Shown piece by piece: positions 7,787-16,722 of a DNA stretch of 64,000 nt; positions within the stretch are counted from its first letter, which is position 1, and each line of letters begins with the position of its first letter. This DNA is from Leptospiraceae bacterium (GTDB lineage: Bacteria > Spirochaetota > Leptospiria > Leptospirales > Leptospiraceae), in contig JACKPA010000015.1 in the NCBI GenBank assembly GCA_024233865.1, positions 98,235 through 162,234 of the forward strand. Reading direction: 5' to 3'. The notes under the pieces are model-generated. The model did no database searches. It saw only the letters and a list, made by a program, of their open reading frames with translations, and was not told the origin of the DNA. Both the position numbers and the translations under genes were made by a program.

Positions 7787-10279
7787 ATGAAACATACATA
7801 TCACATACACGGTATGACTTGTAACGGTTGTCGCAGTCACGTAATGGAAACACTCTCAAAAGTTAAAGGTGTTTCAAAAGCAACTGTTGATTTAGAAAAG
7901 GCAGAAGCAATCATTGAAATGGAATCGCATATTCCTATTGAAACATTTCAAGAAGCTTTAAAAGAAGATGGTGGACGATACAGCATTCATAATAATAAAG
8001 AACATCATCACCGCATAGATAAAAAGGAAAAAAAACCGAAAGGAAAAGGGACTGGTGCGTTTTATTGCCCTATGCATTGCGAAGATGTGAAAACCTATGA
8101 TAAAGCGGGAAATTGTCCTGTTTGCGGAATGGACCTGGTAGAGCAAAGAACTCTAACAACAACCAATACACAATTCACCTGCCCAATGCATCCCGAAATT
8201 GTTAAAGATGAACAAGGAGCATGTCCTATTTGCGGAATGGAGTTAGTTCCAATGGAAACAAATACTTCAGAAGAGGATAAAACTTATAAAAGTTTATTAA
8301 AGAAATTCTGGATTGCAGCGGCATTTACCGTTCCCATTTTTCTAATAGCAATGTCAGAAATGTTAAACAATAATCCTTTGTATGCAATTTTAGAGCAAAA
8401 AAAATGGAATTGGATCCAATTTGCTCTTTCTATTCCAGTTGTGTTTTATGCTACTTGGATGTTTTTTGAACGGTCTTGGACATCTATTAAAACGATGAAC
8501 CTAAACATGTTCACGCTCATAGGAATTGGGTCGGGCATAGCATGGATATTTAGTGTATTTTCAATGTTATTTCCAGATGTGTTTCCACAAGACTTTAAAA
8601 CAGGTGATGGGAACGTATTTGTTTATTTTGAAGCTGCAACAGTTATTCTAACATTGGTATTATTAGGACAGCTATTAGAAGCCAGAGCGCATAGTCAAAC
8701 AAGTGGAGCAATAACGGAGTTATTAAAGTTAGTACCATCAACAGCAACTTTGGTTGGAGATAACGAGGATAAAGTCATTGCAATTGATAAAATCCAACAA
8801 GGTAATTTACTACGTGTAAAACCAGGTGAAAAAATTCCTGTTGATGGAATTGTTGTAGAAGGTCATAGTAGCATTGATGAATCTATGATTACAGGCGAAC
8901 CTATTCCCGTTGATAAAAATGTAGGTGATAACGTAAACTCAGGAACAATTAATGGTACCAAATCATTCATCATGAAAGCTGAAAAAGTAGGTTCAGAAAC
9001 TTTGCTTTCTCAAATCATTTATATGGTGAATAATGCAAGTCGTTCTAAAGCACCTATTCAAAAATTAGCCGATAGAATAGCTAAATATTTTGTTCCACTT
9101 GTATTGTTGGTTTCAGCAATCACATTTATTATTTGGGCGATATTTGGTCCTGAACCTTCTTATGTGTTTGCACTTGTAAATGCCATTGCTGTGTTAATTA
9201 TTGCATGTCCTTGTGCATTAGGACTGGCAACACCAGTGTCTGTAGTGGTCGGTGTTGGTAGGGGTGCACAATCTGGCGTATTGATTAAAAATGCAGAAGC
9301 ATTAGAAAAAATGAATATAGTAGATACGCTTATAGTTGATAAAACAGGAACAATTACTGAAGGAAAACCATCAGTAGAAAAAGTAATAGCAACGGATTCT
9401 GTAAATGAAAAAACTTTAATACAATATATAACCTCATTAAATCAATACAGTGAGCATCCTTTAGCTGAAGCTATTGTGAACTATGGTAAATTAAAAAACT
9501 TTTCAGTCACTAAAGTAAATGATTTTAAAGCAGTTGCTGGTAAAGGTGTTATAGGTACTGTTGAAACTAAACAAGTAGCGTTAGGTAACGTAAAATTGTT
9601 AGAACAATTATCAATTGACATTCCAGAAGTTTTATCAAATAAAGTCGTAGCCGAACAAGAACAGGGTAAAACCGTATCGTATATAACAGTTGATAGACAA
9701 GCTGTAGGATATGTTACTATTTTCGATGCTATCAAAAAAACGAGTCAAAATGCGATTCAAGAACTTCAAGACAATGGTATTGAGGTGATTATGTTGACTG
9801 GTGATAATAAGAACACAGCTAAAGCAGTTGCCAAACAATTAAACCTAAAACATTATAAAGCTGAATGTCTTCCAGAGGATAAATTAAGCGAAATCAAAAC
9901 ACTTCAAAAAGAAGGTAGAGTCGTTGCAATGGCAGGAGATGGGATTAACGACGCACCTGCATTAGCACAATCCGATGTTGGCATAGCAATGGGAACAGGA
10001 ACAGACGTTGCTATTGAAAGTGCGGCAATAACATTAGTAAAAGGTGATTTAAAAGGCATAGTGAAAGCTAAAAAGTTAAGCCACAGTGTCGTTAAAAACA
10101 TCAAACAAAACCTCTTTTTTGCGTTCGTTTATAATCTCTTGGGTGTACCTATTGCAGCAGGTGTTTTGTATCCCATATTTGGTTTATTGTTGTCACCTAT
10201 GATTGCTGCATTGGCAATGAGTTTTAGCTCGGTTTCTGTAATCACAAACGCATTAAGATTAAGAAAACTACATATTTAG
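7787..10279 (+). CDS. copA: Copper-exporting P1B-type ATPase with HMA and two heavy-metal-binding domains
   Basis: 830 residues from ATG 7787, chosen over ATG 7757 because AGGAG ends 7 bases upstream. It pumps Cu(I)/Ag(I) from the cytoplasm using ATP. In order: an HMA domain (GMTCNGC, ~8-14), a His/Lys linker, two heavy-metal-binding repeats (FYCPMH...CPVCGMDL and FTCPMH...CPICGMEL, ~85-155), eight membrane helices, TGE in the actuator (ITGEPIP), the CPC metal site in helix 6 (ACPCALG, ~473), the phosphorylated DKTGT (~517) and the hinge GDGINDAPAL (~717). From memory, the HMA-HKEKKPKGKGTG-HMBD start closely resembles CopA of Bacteroidota, so transfer is possible. It leads the cus genes. Confidence 0.95.
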   Translation: MKHTYHIHGMTCNGCRSHVMETLSKVKGVSKATVDLEKAEAIIEMESHIPIETFQEALKEDGGRYSIHNNKEHHHRIDKKEKKPKGKGTGAFYCPMHCEDVKTYDKAGNCPVCGMDLVEQRTLTTTNTQFTCPMHPEIVKDEQGACPICGMELVPMETNTSEEDKTYKSLLKKFWIAAAFTVPIFLIAMSEMLNNNPLYAILEQKKWNWIQFALSIPVVFYATWMFFERSWTSIKTMNLNMFTLIGIGSGIAWIFSVFSMLFPDVFPQDFKTGDGNVFVYFEAATVILTLVLLGQLLEARAHSQTSGAITELLKLVPSTATLVGDNEDKVIAIDKIQQGNLLRVKPGEKIPVDGIVVEGHSSIDESMITGEPIPVDKNVGDNVNSGTINGTKSFIMKAEKVGSETLLSQIIYMVNNASRSKAPIQKLADRIAKYFVPLVLLVSAITFIIWAIFGPEPSYVFALVNAIAVLIIACPCALGLATPVSVVVGVGRGAQSGVLIKNAEALEKMNIVDTLIVDKTGTITEGKPSVEKVIATDSVNEKTLIQYITSLNQYSEHPLAEAIVNYGKLKNFSVTKVNDFKAVAGKGVIGTVETKQVALGNVKLLEQLSIDIPEVLSNKVVAEQEQGKTVSYITVDRQAVGYVTIFDAIKKTSQNAIQELQDNGIEVIMLTGDNKNTAKAVAKQLNLKHYKAECLPEDKLSEIKTLQKEGRVVAMAGDGINDAPALAQSDVGIAMGTGTDVAIESAAITLVKGDLKGIVKAKKLSHSVVKNIKQNLFFAFVYNLLGVPIAAGVLYPIFGLLLSPMIAALAMSFSSVSVITNALRLRKLHI

Positions 10280-10348
10280 AAGGACAAAGTTTAACAAGGA
10301 GATTTTTTTAAAAATAGAATTATCTTTATCTAATACAGGAAAAATTTT

Positions 10349-11662
10349 ATGCCTCACAAAATTATTCTAATGGTGTTTATTGTACCGTTGCATTTCCTAT
10401 TGGCTGATTCGGCAAGGGATATCATCCTGAAACTCCTGAAAGGACATCCCGAATTACGTTCCGTAGAGGAAGAATACAAAAAAGTAAGAGCAGATGCAGA
10501 GCATAGTGCAACCTATCCGGATCCTAAAATAGGCTTCTCTTATAAAAACTATCCTTACGGATCCATAAATCCCGGTAGACCTGATTTGCCAGGTATGGCT
10601 GGTAAAGAAGTAATGATTTCCCAAGAAATTCCTTTTCCAGGAAAGCTGACAAAGGAAAAAAATGCTAAAAAACTAAACGCAGAAGAATACAAACATTTGC
10701 TCAATTCGTACAGAAATAGTTTTATTAGGGATTTGGCTGAAAGACAGATTAAAATGTCCATTCTACAAAATAAGATTAAGCACTACGAGTCCATGCAGAA
10801 GGTCTATTCCTCTCTTTCCAAAATTTCCGGTTCGAATTATTCGGCAGGTAAAACGAGTATTTTATCAACTCTGGAAAGTAAAATAAGTATATCGGAAGTG
10901 GGAGATGAGCTTATTAAAAACCGAACAGAATACGACGAAATACTTGAATCGCTTCACTACTACGAGCAGGAACCAGTTGTTTTTGTGGATGATATATTAA
11001 AAGCAGATTTTAAAAGTTATCTTGATACAAAAAGAAGTGAATTGGTAAGTGGCGTACAAAATTTAGCAACCAACAACCAAAACTATAAGCTTCAGGTAAA
11101 ATCTATTCAAAAGGCACAGGCAGAAGAAAAGCTAAATGACGTTTTGCATTATCCGGATGTGGAAGTATTCTTTGCTTACATGAAGAGGCATAACAAACAG
11201 TTTATGGTAGATACTGGACCATTAGACTACCGTATTATGGATAGAACAGAATATATGGGAGACCTTATGTCCTTTGGAGTCACCGTCAGAGTACCGGTCT
11301 GGTCATTTTTTACAGACTCTGATCTAAAAGAGAAAAGCAAATCTGAAATCAAAGCAAATTTTTTTAAAGCGGAAAAGGTCAAAAAGGAAATAGAGGCAAA
11401 ACTAAAATCAACCATAGCATCTCTAAAAGGAACGGAAGAAAGGTTAAAGCATTATAACTCCGTGCTATTACCGGATTTAGAGAGAGCTGTAAACGGCTCC
11501 AAAGCCGAATACAGTAGCGGAAAGATAGGATTGGTTTCCATTTTGTTCTCCCAAGTCCAATTGATAAAAGCGAAAATAGTGAGAGAAGAACTAACTGAAA
11601 AAAGGTACAGTCTTATTTCACAACTATTAGAATTAACGGATACTATAGTACCAAACAATTAA
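10349..11662 (+). CDS. cusC: TolC/CusC-type outer membrane efflux protein
   Basis: 437 residues with a signal peptide (MVFIVPLHFLLADS). The mature protein is mostly long alpha-helical coiled segments in two pseudo-repeats, the layout of outer membrane efflux proteins (OEP), with the family's early YPDPKIGFSY and SQEIPFPGKL segments. It would form the trimeric outer membrane channel of the copper/silver tripartite pump with the adaptor (12408) and the RND pump (13549) downstream. AGGA lies 9 bases before the start. The cusC name is by position and family; length matches. Confidence 0.85.
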   Translation: MPHKIILMVFIVPLHFLLADSARDIILKLLKGHPELRSVEEEYKKVRADAEHSATYPDPKIGFSYKNYPYGSINPGRPDLPGMAGKEVMISQEIPFPGKLTKEKNAKKLNAEEYKHLLNSYRNSFIRDLAERQIKMSILQNKIKHYESMQKVYSSLSKISGSNYSAGKTSILSTLESKISISEVGDELIKNRTEYDEILESLHYYEQEPVVFVDDILKADFKSYLDTKRSELVSGVQNLATNNQNYKLQVKSIQKAQAEEKLNDVLHYPDVEVFFAYMKRHNKQFMVDTGPLDYRIMDRTEYMGDLMSFGVTVRVPVWSFFTDSDLKEKSKSEIKANFFKAEKVKKEIEAKLKSTIASLKGTEERLKHYNSVLLPDLERAVNGSKAEYSSGKIGLVSILFSQVQLIKAKIVREELTEKRYSLISQLLELTDTIVPNN

Positions 11663-11673
11663 GGAGAATCACA

Positions 11674-12141
11674 ATGATAAAAATGAATTTTACAAAAGGT
11701 TTACTGTCTATGACAGTTTTGATTATGTTTTTTTGCATTTCTCTTGTTTTTGCAGAAAGCAAAAAGGAGGTAGATGCAATTCATGACTTGCATCTACAAT
11801 TGGAAAAAGTTCATGCGTCTATCTATGCTAATCCAGATAAAACAGTGGCTACCAATAAACTTGTTGTTGCTTTAAAAGGTGTAAAAGATAAAAAGTATGC
11901 AAAAGACTTAAAGAAAGCATCACTAGTAGCCAAAAAACTAGGAAATGCAAAAGATCAAAAGACCAGGTTTGAAACCTATTCGAGACTTTCCGAAATTTTG
12001 GAAAAATACATCAAGGCAAATGCGTCCAGCGGGATGAACGTTTTTTACTGCCCTATGGTAAAAAAGAAATGGATTGCCAAAGGTGAAAAGGTCAGGAATC
12101 CTTATGACAGTAGCATGAGGGAATGTGGGAATAAATTATAA
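11674..12141 (+). CDS. DUF3347-type secreted protein of a copper efflux operon
   Basis: 155 residues with a signal peptide (LLSMTVLIMFFCISLVFA). The mature helical domain ends in a metal-type signature: FYCPMVKKKWIAKG, then NPYDSSMRECG. This is the C-terminal signature of the DUF3347 family, often encoded in or fused to CusB-like adaptors; it is thought to be a periplasmic metal-handling domain. AAGGAG lies 7 bases upstream of the ATG, 11 bases after the cusC stop, so it is in the same operon. Its stop abuts the palindrome and repeat array that separates it from cusB. Confidence 0.8.
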   Translation: MIKMNFTKGLLSMTVLIMFFCISLVFAESKKEVDAIHDLHLQLEKVHASIYANPDKTVATNKLVVALKGVKDKKYAKDLKKASLVAKKLGNAKDQKTRFETYSRLSEILEKYIKANASSGMNVFYCPMVKKKWIAKGEKVRNPYDSSMRECGNKL

Positions 12142-12142
12142 T

Positions 12143-12182
12143 CATTCCGTAGGTGCAAGCCATGGCTTGCACCTACGGAATG
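12143..12182. repeat. 40-bp perfect palindrome
   Basis: Left arm CATTCCGTAGGTGCAAGCC (12143-12161), centre AT, right arm its exact complement (12164-12182). The right arm is the first unit of the tandem array that follows. It begins 1 base after the DUF3347 stop and could form a very stable mRNA stem or a DNA cruciform. Confidence 0.95.
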
Positions 12183-12387
12183 GGCTTGCACCTACGGAAT
12201 GGGCTTGCACCTACGGAATGGGCTTGCACCTACGGAATGGGCTTGCACCTACGGAATGGACTTGCACCTACGGAATGGACTTGCACCTACGGAATGGGCT
12301 TTGCACCTACGGAATGGGCTTGCACCTACGGAATGGGCTTTGCACCTACGGAATGGGCTTGCACCTACGGAATGGGCTTGCACCTAC
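12164..12387 (+). repeat. Tandem array of twelve 19-20-bp units
   Basis: The unit is GGCTTGCACCTACGGAATG. Eleven full copies plus a 13-base partial copy run head to tail with no spacers. Units 6 and 7 start GA instead of GG; units 8 and 10 carry one extra T (20 bases). Because 19 is not a multiple of 3 and the unit lacks stop codons in the plus strand, all three forward frames stay open and encode the same 19-residue repeat. The array fills the gap between the DUF3347 gene and cusB, ending 20 bases before the cusB start. It is not a CRISPR array. Confidence 0.95.
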
Positions 12388-12407
12388 AATGGAAGAAGGA
12401 AAATACC

Positions 12408-13424
12408 ATGAAATACAAATTCATTTTTATTATTATAGCGCTGGTTTTTGCAATTGGGTGTAAAGGGAAAAAGAAAGACGTATATTACTGTCCTATGCAT
12501 CCTGATTACACTTCTGACAGGTTTGGTCAGTGTCCGATTTGTAATATGGATTTGGTTTTAAAAGAAGAACCAAAGTCAAATGACGCTCATGATCCTCATA
12601 AAGAAACTGCTGCTGATGCCAAACAAGAGGATAATAATACCCTCATTTTAAATGAGGAAAAACAAGCCTTGATTGGAATCAAAACAGAAATGGCAGAAAA
12701 TCGGAAAATTAGTAAAACCATATATTCTTCCGGAACTGTCGCTTACGATCCCGACTTGTATACTGCTCTTGTAGAATACAAAGAAATTTTAAAAAATCCA
12801 ATAGCTGACTCCTCTAGTAACCAAGTTGCCAGTGCAGCTCGTGTTAAGCTAACACAACTGGGACTATCGGATGAGCAGATACGATACTATTCATCTCGTA
12901 ATCCTTCCGAACTTATTTCAGGGAGAAAGGGAAGTTCTCTTATTTTTTCACAAATTTATGAAAAAGACATTAATCTTGTAAAAAAAGGAATGCCCATAAA
13001 AGTTACGTCAAGTTCCTTTCCGGATAAAATCTTTGTAGGAACTATTATTAGTTTGGATGCCGTTCTGGATTCCCAAAATAGAACTCTTCGAGCACACTCA
13101 ATAGTAAAAGATCCAAGTAATTTACTTAAACCGCAGATGTTCGCAGATGTTGAAATTTCCGTTGAATTGGATGACGCGTTGACCGTTCCAAGCAGTGCGA
13201 TCATCAATACCGGCAGGCATAGAATTGTGTATACCAGAGTGTCCAATGATCGATTTCGACCGGTGTGCGTTATAACGGGAGCAGAGTCAGATCAGTATGT
13301 TCAGATAATTGAAGGTCTCGAAGAAGGAGATGAAGTTGTTACGGAGGCTAACTTTTTACTGGACTCGGAAGCAAAGATGAATCTGAAGTCAATGCCTTCC
13401 ATGAAAACGCATAAGCACGAATAA
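12408..13424 (+). CDS. cusB: CusB-type periplasmic adaptor of a copper/silver efflux pump, lipoprotein
   Basis: 338 residues from ATG 12408, with AAGGA 7 bases upstream. An open frame continues upstream through the tandem repeats, but that extension is low-complexity and precedes a clear lipoprotein signal (FIIIALVFAIGC, Cys18), so it is not real protein. After the lipobox comes a heavy-metal-binding domain (YYCPMHPDY, then CPICNMDLV) and the HlyD-type adaptor fold: barrel-sandwich and beta-barrel parts with GLSDEQIRYY and VPSSAIINTGRHRIVYTR. It links the RND pump and the outer membrane channel and passes Cu(I)/Ag(I). It is somewhat shorter than typical CusB (~400). Confidence 0.9.
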   Translation: MKYKFIFIIIALVFAIGCKGKKKDVYYCPMHPDYTSDRFGQCPICNMDLVLKEEPKSNDAHDPHKETAADAKQEDNNTLILNEEKQALIGIKTEMAENRKISKTIYSSGTVAYDPDLYTALVEYKEILKNPIADSSSNQVASAARVKLTQLGLSDEQIRYYSSRNPSELISGRKGSSLIFSQIYEKDINLVKKGMPIKVTSSSFPDKIFVGTIISLDAVLDSQNRTLRAHSIVKDPSNLLKPQMFADVEISVELDDALTVPSSAIINTGRHRIVYTRVSNDRFRPVCVITGAESDQYVQIIEGLEEGDEVVTEANFLLDSEAKMNLKSMPSMKTHKHE

Positions 13425-13450
13425 GTAGAAAAGCAAAAGAAATTGTTAGT

Positions 13451-13520
13451 TTTCCCCTGCCCCGTGAAACGGGGTTTGCACAATTTCTTTCGCTCCCCGC
13501 TCGCGGGGGGCTGGGGGGAA
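13451..13520. repeat. GC-rich double-hairpin element between cusB and cusA
   Basis: Hairpin 1 is CCCCGT-GAA-ACGGGG (13460-13474); hairpin 2 is CCCCGC-TC-GCGGGG (13495-13508). Outer TTTCCCC (13451-13457) and GGGGGGAA (13513-13520) can pair to close both into one stem. The composition is sharply unlike the AT-rich surroundings, so it looks like a REP-type extragenic element. Confidence 0.7.
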
Positions 13521-13548
13521 TTCACGAAATAAAGATAGAGGGATTGTC

Positions 13549-16500
13549 ATGATAAAAAGCATAATCAAATTTTCCGTAGATAATAAATTTTTTGTTCTTA
13601 TTTTTACCGGTTTTCTTCTTGGTTTGGCATACTATTCTATGAAACATATTCCTTTGGATGCGATACCTGATTTGTCAGATACGCAGGTGATTGTATATTC
13701 CCGTTGGGATAGAAGTCCGGATATAATAGAAGACCAGGTTACCTATCCCATTATAACCGCTCTGCTTGGTGCTCCCAAAGTTAAAGTTATCAGGGGATTT
13801 TCTGATTTTGGTTTTTCTTTTGTGTATGTGATCTTTGAAGATGGAACGGATATATATTGGGCTCGCTCCAGAGTTTTGGAATATCTTTCGCAAATAAAGT
13901 CAAACCTTCCCGAAGGAGTGAATACTACAATCGGACCAGACGCAACAGGAGTCGGATGGGTTTATCAGTATGCACTTTTGGATAAATCAGGAGAAAATTC
14001 TCTCCACGAATTAAGAACGCTTCAGGATTTCAAATTGAAATATATTTTAAATTCAGTCAAAGGTGTATCAGAAGTTGCTTCTATCGGAGGTTTTAAAAAG
14101 CAGTACCAAATCCATATAGATCCCAATAAGCTCATTGCTTATGACATTCCACTATCAACCATCATTCAAAACGTAAAAGATAGCAACAATGAAGTCGGGG
14201 CAAGACTCATTGAGTTTAGTGGTACGGAATACATGATTCGTGGGAAAGGTTATGCAAAAAATAAAAAGGATTTGGAAGAGATAAGTCTTGGAGTAGATAA
14301 AAATGGTGTTCCTGTCCTCTTGCGAAATATTGCTGACATTACTATAGGACCGGATTTGCGTAGAGGAGTAGCTGATTTGGATGGTATGGGAGATACGGTA
14401 GGTGGAATAGTTGTGATGCGGCATGGTGAAAATGCTTTAGCCGTTATAGAAAGAGTCAAAGAAAAAATAGAGTCGATCAAACATTCTCTCCCCAAAGGTG
14501 TTGAGATTATAACCGTTTATGACAGGTCTGATTTAATTAACAAAACCATTGACAATCTTACCTATAAACTTGTAGAAGAAATCATTTTAGTATCTCTAAT
14601 CATACTGATTTTTTTGTGGCACTTTCCTTCCGCCATCATTCCTATTATGACAATTCCTATTTCGGTTATTCTTTCTTTTATACCTCTTTTTCTGGCTGAT
14701 GTTGGGTCCAACCTAATGTCTCTCGCGGGGATCGCCATTTCCATTGGAGTGCTTGTGGATGGTGCAATTGTCGAAGTGGAAAATGCTTACAAAAAATTAG
14801 AAGAATGGGAAGTAAACGGCAGAGTGGGAGATTATCATGTAATACGCTTGGAAGCTCTGATGGAAGTTGGTCCTTCGGTATTCTTTTCTCTGTTAATTAT
14901 TGCCGTAGCCTTTTTTCCCATATTTACCTTAGTCGAGCACGAAGGAAGACTATTCAGACCACTTGCACTTTCCAAAAATTTAGCTATGGCGATAGCATCC
15001 ATTTTAGCAATAACTTTGGACCCTGCCGTAAGGATGCTCTTTACACGAATGGAGCCCTTTACTTTCAAATATTCTATTTTTAATAAAATTGCAAATGCTC
15101 TAGTGATCGGAACGTATTATCCTGAAGAGAAACATCCCGTAAGTAAGATTCTATTTCGATTGTACAATCCTGTTTGCAATCTGGTATTAAAACACCCTAA
15201 ATGGGTGGTAGGAAGTTCTGTTTTGATGGTTATTCTCACCATACCAGTTTATATGAGTTTGGGAACAGAGTTTATGCCTCCTTTGTACGAAGGTAGTTTT
15301 CTGTATATGCCAACCACACTGCCTGGAATATCCATTTCACAGGCAGAAAAACTCTTGGTTGCGATGGACAAAAAACTAAAGCAAATTCCGGAAGTAGATA
15401 GAGTTTTTGGGAAAGCCGGAAGGGCAGATACACCAACTGATTCTGCACCCCTCTCTATGATAGAAACTGTAATTCTACTAAAACCCGAAAAGGAATGGCG
15501 ACCTAATATAAACAAAGATGATCTAAAAAAAATATTAGACAAAGAGATTTCCTTTCCTGGTGTGTCTAACGCATGGACTATGCCAATCAAAGCTCGTATA
15601 GATATGCTCTCTACCGGACTTAGAACTTCTATAGGAATCAAAATTCAGGGAGAATCTTTGGAAATGATAGAAAAGATAGGTGTGGATATTGAAGGTGTCT
15701 TAAAGAAAATGAAAGGTACAAGAAGCGTTTTTGCGGAAAGGACTACATCTGGCTACTATCTCGATATAAATTTGAACAGAAGCCGTTTGGCCAGGTATGG
15801 AATTTCTATCAAAGAAGCACAAGATATAATACTGACTGCCATTGGTGGAGAGGCAATTACCTACACCATAGAAGGGAGAGAGCGTTATAGCGTCAACATC
15901 CGATATCCCAGAGAGATGCGAGACACCGTAGAAAAGATGAAGCGGATACTTGTTCCTTCGTCCACTGGAGCTCATATTCCTATAGGTGAAATCGCAGAAA
16001 TAGAATTTGTGAGTGGGCAGGCAATGATTCGGGATGAAAACGGTTTTTTAACCGGTTATGTGTATGTTGATTCGGACAATCCCGACGTTGGAAGGTATGT
16101 TGAGGAAGCGAAAGAATTGGTGAAAAAGGAGATCGTATTCCCTACCGGCTATACAATCCAATGGACCGGACAGTATGAAAATATCTTACGTGTAAGGGAA
16201 CGTATGAAAGTAGTTGTTCCGATCACCATTAGTATTATTATGTTTTTATTGTATTTCAATCTTCGTTCCGTTTCAAAAACTCTAATTGTTCTGATGGCTG
16301 TGCCATTTTCTTTGATTGGGGCTGTCCTTTTGCTTTTTGTTTTAGGTTATCAAGTCTCTGCGGCAGTATGGGTTGGAATGATTGCTCTTATGGGATTAGA
16401 TGCAGAAACTGGAGTATTTATGTTACTCTATCTGGAACTTTCTTATGAAGAAGCCAGGAAACAAGGGAAACTGAATTCTATCCTAGAACTGAAGCAAGCC

Positions 16501-16722
16501 ATTACACATGGAGCTGTGAATCGAGTTCGTCCCAAAATTATGACCGTTTTGTCTGCCTTTTTGGGTTTGCTTCCTGTTATGTGGGCAAGCGGAGTTGGTT
16601 CTGATATGATGAAACGGATTGCTGCTCCAATGGTAGGGGGACTATTCACTAGTTTTCTTTTGGAGTTGTTGGTGTATCCGGCAGTATACTTCTTATGGAA
16701 AAAGCAAGCTATCAAGTCCTAA
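13549..16722 (+). CDS. cusA: Heavy-metal efflux RND pump (CusA/CzcA family)
   Basis: 1057 residues, normal for HME-RND pumps. This inner membrane proton antiporter moves metal out through the adaptor and outer membrane channel. Twelve membrane helices are visible; the helix-4 proton-relay Asp is in GVLVDGAIVEVENAY (~405). The porter domain has MPPLYEGSFLYMPTTLPGIS and RIDMLSTGLRTSIGIKI (~683), close to the methionine-bearing segments of monovalent-metal CusA rather than divalent CzcA. GAGGGATT precedes the ATG. It ends by overlapping the convergent mnmC by 4 bases, leaving no room for a terminator between them. Confidence 0.95.
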   Translation: MIKSIIKFSVDNKFFVLIFTGFLLGLAYYSMKHIPLDAIPDLSDTQVIVYSRWDRSPDIIEDQVTYPIITALLGAPKVKVIRGFSDFGFSFVYVIFEDGTDIYWARSRVLEYLSQIKSNLPEGVNTTIGPDATGVGWVYQYALLDKSGENSLHELRTLQDFKLKYILNSVKGVSEVASIGGFKKQYQIHIDPNKLIAYDIPLSTIIQNVKDSNNEVGARLIEFSGTEYMIRGKGYAKNKKDLEEISLGVDKNGVPVLLRNIADITIGPDLRRGVADLDGMGDTVGGIVVMRHGENALAVIERVKEKIESIKHSLPKGVEIITVYDRSDLINKTIDNLTYKLVEEIILVSLIILIFLWHFPSAIIPIMTIPISVILSFIPLFLADVGSNLMSLAGIAISIGVLVDGAIVEVENAYKKLEEWEVNGRVGDYHVIRLEALMEVGPSVFFSLLIIAVAFFPIFTLVEHEGRLFRPLALSKNLAMAIASILAITLDPAVRMLFTRMEPFTFKYSIFNKIANALVIGTYYPEEKHPVSKILFRLYNPVCNLVLKHPKWVVGSSVLMVILTIPVYMSLGTEFMPPLYEGSFLYMPTTLPGISISQAEKLLVAMDKKLKQIPEVDRVFGKAGRADTPTDSAPLSMIETVILLKPEKEWRPNINKDDLKKILDKEISFPGVSNAWTMPIKARIDMLSTGLRTSIGIKIQGESLEMIEKIGVDIEGVLKKMKGTRSVFAERTTSGYYLDINLNRSRLARYGISIKEAQDIILTAIGGEAITYTIEGRERYSVNIRYPREMRDTVEKMKRILVPSSTGAHIPIGEIAEIEFVSGQAMIRDENGFLTGYVYVDSDNPDVGRYVEEAKELVKKEIVFPTGYTIQWTGQYENILRVRERMKVVVPITISIIMFLLYFNLRSVSKTLIVLMAVPFSLIGAVLLLFVLGYQVSAAVWVGMIALMGLDAETGVFMLLYLELSYEEARKQGKLNSILELKQAITHGAVNRVRPKIMTVLSAFLGLLPVMWASGVGSDMMKRIAAPMVGGLFTSFLLELLVYPAVYFLWKKQAIKS

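Noticed and set aside
12143..12387. CRISPR array
   Set aside because: Units are contiguous without unique spacers, only 19-20 bases long, and no cas genes are present.
12125..12463. Open frames through the 19-bp array (112, 70 and the 85-codon extension of cusB)
   Set aside because: The unit is stop-free in every forward frame, so long ORFs appear by chance. The real cusB start is at 12408 with a ribosome site and a lipoprotein signal.
16719..16722. Terminator between cusA and mnmC
   Set aside because: The genes overlap by 4 bases; no hairpin fits there.
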